From Actinomycetes bacterium (GTDB lineage Bacteria; Actinomycetota; Actinomycetes; Actinomycetales; Micrococcaceae), in contig JAFAAV010000110.1 of assembly GCA_023426375.1 (NCBI GenBank), positions 1 through 17,111 of the forward strand: a stretch of DNA of 17,111 bases, given 5' to 3'. The first letter of the stretch is position 1, and every line of letters begins with the position of its first letter. Positions 14,861 to 17,111 of this stretch are shown here, piece after piece. The notes under the pieces are model-generated. The model made no database searches, was not told where the DNA came from, and saw only the letters and a list, made by a program, of their open reading frames with translations. The position numbers and the translations under genes are program-made.

Positions 14861-14919
14861 GGGGAACCTCGAAAGAACAATGGTGCGAGCCCCGAAACAG
14901 CGTGATTCAGGGCACAGAG

Positions 14920-14936
14920 AGTGTTAGATACTCACT
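14920..14936. promoter_or_regulatory. T-N11-A dyad over the -10 box
   Basis: AGTG (14920-14923) and CACT (14933-14936) flank 9 nt, giving T(14922)-N11-A(14934), the LysR-type recognition pattern. It overlaps the -10 element and probable start site of the operon. It may be an activation/repression site for the LysR protein encoded next door. The short arms make it tentative. Confidence 0.35.
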
Positions 14937-14962
14937 ATGTGACCCGGACCGCACGGGGTCAA
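14934..14962 (-). promoter_or_regulatory. Promoter of the MHS-amidohydrolase-SDR operon
   Basis: On the minus strand TTGACC (14962-14957) and CATAGT (14939-14934) are separated by exactly 17 bp, a good sigma-70-type promoter. Transcription would begin near 14927, about 67 nt before the transporter start codon. Confidence 0.6.
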
Positions 14963-14984
14963 ATACCCATCGGGCAGCGTCTTC

Positions 14985-14999
14985 ATGCTGTCTAGGCAT
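14985..14999. promoter_or_regulatory. LysR-type recognition dyad centred near -65 of the operon promoter
   Basis: ATGC-TGTCTAG-GCAT (14985-14999) is a perfect dyad and fits T-N11-A. Its centre, 14992, is about 65 bp upstream of the predicted start site (near 14927), the classic position of the LysR-type recognition site. It spans the stop codon of the lysR gene itself (14992-14994). Assignment is by position and pattern only. Confidence 0.5.
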
Positions 15000-15960
15000 A
15001 GTTCCAAGGTTCGTCCATGCCAGTCCAATCAGCAGCCGCCCACAGGGACAAGAATTGTGACAACCTACCGGCCAGTTCGAGTAGCTGGTCGTGGGCGTAA
15101 TGCCCGCGCGGCCACACGAGGTGGAGCTGCAGAGCGAGAGGTACGCGAGCGGCGTCGTCGGCAATGACCCCCTGGGAACCGCGCGAGGCAGGGACCAGAA
15201 CCCCGATGGGGTGCACCCCGAATCGTGGGAGTTCGGAGGTGAAGCCCGTAGCCGTGCCGGAAGCGGCGAGCGCCATGATGGCCTGGCCGTCGTCGGATTC
15301 CATGACCGAGGGGAACCGGATGCCGACTGCGGACAGCGCAAAGTCCAGGAGATAGCGACTCGCGTTGCGGTGGGTGGGCAGGACCACCGGATGATCCGCG
15401 AAGTCTTCGATGGGTGCCTCGACCACGCCCGCGAGCGCCATAGGGTGTCGCGCGGACACGCACGCGTAGATCGGTGCGGGACCCAGCAGCTCGGACACCA
15501 GCTCGCCCTGCATGGGTGCGGTGGAGATGGCGGCATCGCAGCCTTCGCGCAGTGCCACGGGGATGTTCGCCTGGATCACCGTGCGGGCGTTGACCACAGG
15601 ATCGTCCGGGCCGAGCGTCGCGATGAACGGCGCCAGGAGATTGCGCAGCGTGGCCTCCGTGGCGCCCACCGTCAGGGTCGAGACCCGGCCGGTACTGAGC
15701 GTAGCCGCGCCACGCTCGAACCGGTCCACCTCCCCCATGAGCCGCCGCGCCATGGGCACCAGCCGCTCCCCCGCGGTGGTGAGAACCAGCCGATTGCCCT
15801 GGGGGCGGAACAGTGTGAGCCCCAGATCTTGCTCGAACAACTTGATCTGCCTACTCAACGCCGGCTGGGCCATTCGCAACGACTGCGCCGCGGCCGTCAT
15901 GGTCTCCGCATCAACTGCGGCCAGGAAGTACTTGACCCTGCGAAAACTCATCTCAGCCAT
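14992..15960 (-). CDS. LysR-family transcriptional regulator
   Basis: This protein has 322 residues, a normal LysR length. The N-terminal winged helix-turn-helix (about 4-63) reads RRVKYFLAAVDAETMTAAAQ, then SLRMAQPALSRQIKLFEQDLG and LFRPQGNRLVLTTAGE, all typical. Next come a linker helix and the two-lobed effector-binding domain (about 92-300). It is on the same strand as, and directly upstream of, the MHS transporter-amidohydrolase-SDR operon, whose promoter carries T-N11-A dyads. It is the likely activator, responding to a pathway substrate or intermediate. The effector is unknown. The ATG at 15960 lacks a clear ribosome site; a second ATG three codons on is also possible, and a leaderless or weak start is conceivable. 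Confidence 0.88.
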   Translation of the reverse strand: MAEMSFRRVKYFLAAVDAETMTAAAQSLRMAQPALSRQIKLFEQDLGLTLFRPQGNRLVLTTAGERLVPMARRLMGEVDRFERGAATLSTGRVSTLTVGATEATLRNLLAPFIATLGPDDPVVNARTVIQANIPVALREGCDAAISTAPMQGELVSELLGPAPIYACVSARHPMALAGVVEAPIEDFADHPVVLPTHRNASRYLLDFALSAVGIRFPSVMESDDGQAIMALAASGTATGFTSELPRFGVHPIGVLVPASRGSQGVIADDAARVPLALQLHLVWPRGHYAHDQLLELAGRLSQFLSLWAAADWTGMDEPWNYA

Positions 15961-16017
15961 GGGGTAAGTCTGGCAGGTGGTCCTTGACGACGCCGCTCGC
16001 CTCGTTCCGGACGGGTG

Positions 16018-17111
16018 CTACCCCACCCGCTTCACGAACTCCCACAGCTGCTCGGCAGCAACCGTCAGGTTCCGCGCGAACCCTTCCAGATCCTCGGAAG
16101 TATCCCGGCGGTAATTGATGCAGAACTCGTACCCGTCGGACAGGCGCGTGTAGGTCATCCCGAAGCCCTCCGGGGTGGTGGGGGCAAAGGCGTAGCGCAC
16201 GATCTGCTCCGGGCCACCGATGGACGTGGTGGACAGGAAATCCCGACGCATGGTCGACAGACCCGGGTTGGCGAAGAACGAAGTGTCCACGCCATTCCGC
16301 TCGGCCACATACTGCAGGCCGAGCAGGTGCCGGTCGATGCCTTGGGCGGATTTGCACGCCTTGACCCAGCCGCGGTGGGCATCCAGAGCAGCCTGGAACT
16401 GTTCCAGGGTCGCTTCCCCCGCCTGCAAGGCCGCGACGAACTCCACGGCTTCCGAGGTCACCGGGCGCAAACATTCCGTGCGGCCGGCCTGGTATTCGCG
16501 CATGTCCACGGCCTCGTACACGCTGCGGACGCGGTTGTAGGTGGCCGACTGGGCGTAGAGCATGATCAGCTGCTGAGCGGCGTCGTCGCTGATGCGGAAC
16601 GGAAGTTCGGCCTTGTGGGGCCGCGGCACGAACACCCGGTGCACGCCGTGAAGTGCGGCCTCGCGGCGGTAGGCGGCCAGTTCCTCGAGCAAGGTCGAGC
16701 GCAGGGAATCGCTCAGGTCCCACGTCAGCGGCTCCGGCGACGCGATCTCCGTGGCAACCGGCTGCTCCGGGATGGCCAATTCCTGCATGCGCGCCACCGC
16801 GGCCAGGATGGTGGCACCGTCCACCGTGCTGTGTTCCACGTGAACGGCCAGCCAGTCGTCAGCCAGGCAGACCTCATAGGTCAGCGGCTTGTAGGCCCAC
16901 GCGTGACCCACCTCGAAGGCCGAGTGTTCGAGGTGCTCGATGACCTCGGCCTGGGCGTCCAGCACGTTGACCATGAAGATCATCCGGGTGATCCGGTCGT
17001 AGATCTCCGCGTTGTGGGGGTTCTCGGTCAGCTCCTCCAGTAACGGCGCGGCCTTCTCGCTGCCCAGATAGGACAGCGTGCCGAACGGGAGCTCGGGCTC
17101 CGTGGCGGCCT
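16018..17111 (-). CDS. Carnitine/choline O-acyltransferase, C-terminal part (runs off right edge)
   Basis: The frame stays open to the edge of the window, giving 363 residues of a longer protein (PF00755; usually about 600 residues). The catalytic His is in HVEHSTVDGAT (codon at 16831-16833), equivalent to the EH...G motif of animal carnitine and choline acetyltransferases. Further on are YQAGRTECLRP, matching the family's substrate-binding 'GRTE.iR' motif, and DFLSTTSIGGPEQ, matching the 'STS' motif that contacts carnitine/CoA. GFGMTYTRLSDGYEFCIN follows, as expected near the C-terminus. The enzyme should move acyl groups between CoA and carnitine, choline or a similar alcohol. The family is uncommon in bacteria. 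The gene ends 57 bp before the LysR gene on the same strand with no clear terminator between. The start lies outside the window. Confidence 0.88.
   Translation of the reverse strand, partial: AATEPELPFGTLSYLGSEKAAPLLEELTENPHNAEIYDRITRMIFMVNVLDAQAEVIEHLEHSAFEVGHAWAYKPLTYEVCLADDWLAVHVEHSTVDGATILAAVARMQELAIPEQPVATEIASPEPLTWDLSDSLRSTLLEELAAYRREAALHGVHRVFVPRPHKAELPFRISDDAAQQLIMLYAQSATYNRVRSVYEAVDMREYQAGRTECLRPVTSEAVEFVAALQAGEATLEQFQAALDAHRGWVKACKSAQGIDRHLLGLQYVAERNGVDTSFFANPGLSTMRRDFLSTTSIGGPEQIVRYAFAPTTPEGFGMTYTRLSDGYEFCINYRRDTSEDLEGFARNLTVAAEQLWEFVKRVG

Noticed and set aside
16015..17043. A 342-codon plus-strand open frame antisense to the carnitine acyltransferase
   Set aside because: Shadow frame; the minus strand carries all acyltransferase motifs in one uninterrupted frame.

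Overview
The window is GC-rich bacterial DNA. Strong GGAGG-type ribosome sites, GTG/TTG starts, G/C-ending codons and the family set (DUF368, actinobacterial-style butanediol dehydrogenase, MHS transporter, amine oxidase, carnitine acyltransferase) point to an actinobacterium, most likely a Micrococcales/Micrococcaceae relative. That placement is an inference. I saw no rRNA, tRNA, CRISPR array, insertion sequence or phage gene. Genes are dense, and no gene-free stretch exceeds about 280 bp.

1-4287, amine-use module. An aldehyde dehydrogenase leaves the window leftward. Divergent from it are an APC permease and a flavin amine oxidase, which form a two-gene unit. A convergent AraC-type regulator with a FeaR-like layout follows. 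Together they suggest uptake of an amine, oxidation to an aldehyde and oxidation to an acid. The substrate cannot be read from sequence; putrescine and related amines or 6-hydroxynicotine-like amines are possible.

4393-6104, efflux pair. A TetR repressor is divergent from an EmrB-type (DHA2) MFS transporter, with a triple half-site operator between them. The transporter is cut to 8 of the usual 14 membrane segments and looks like an internal-deletion pseudogene, with an out-of-frame remnant of its C-terminus just before the terminator.

6134-10831, housekeeping and a novelty. This holds a (R,R)-butanediol dehydrogenase with a GntR/FadR-type palindrome upstream, and an MgtE magnesium channel. 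Next is a small, highly codon-biased, secreted Gly/His-rich protein of unknown function with an amphipathic cationic tail. It has a perfect ribosome site in front of a GTA codon, a structured leader and a strong terminator. A PaaI-type thioesterase and a DUF368 (PopT) polyprenyl-phosphate transporter follow, and their stop codons overlap.

10954-15960, probable catabolic operon on the minus strand. A LysR regulator is followed by an MHS-type transporter, a YtcJ-like amidohydrolase and an NAD-type short-chain dehydrogenase. The last three are tightly spaced or overlapping and probably cotranscribed from a recognisable promoter. A T-N11-A dyad centred near -65 lies at the end of lysR. The substrate is unknown.

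16018-17111. The C-terminal part of a carnitine/choline O-acyltransferase, a family better known from eukaryotes, runs off the right edge.

Best candidates for something undescribed are the small secreted protein at 8966-9265 with its odd start codon and leader, and the LysR/MHS/amidohydrolase/SDR operon.
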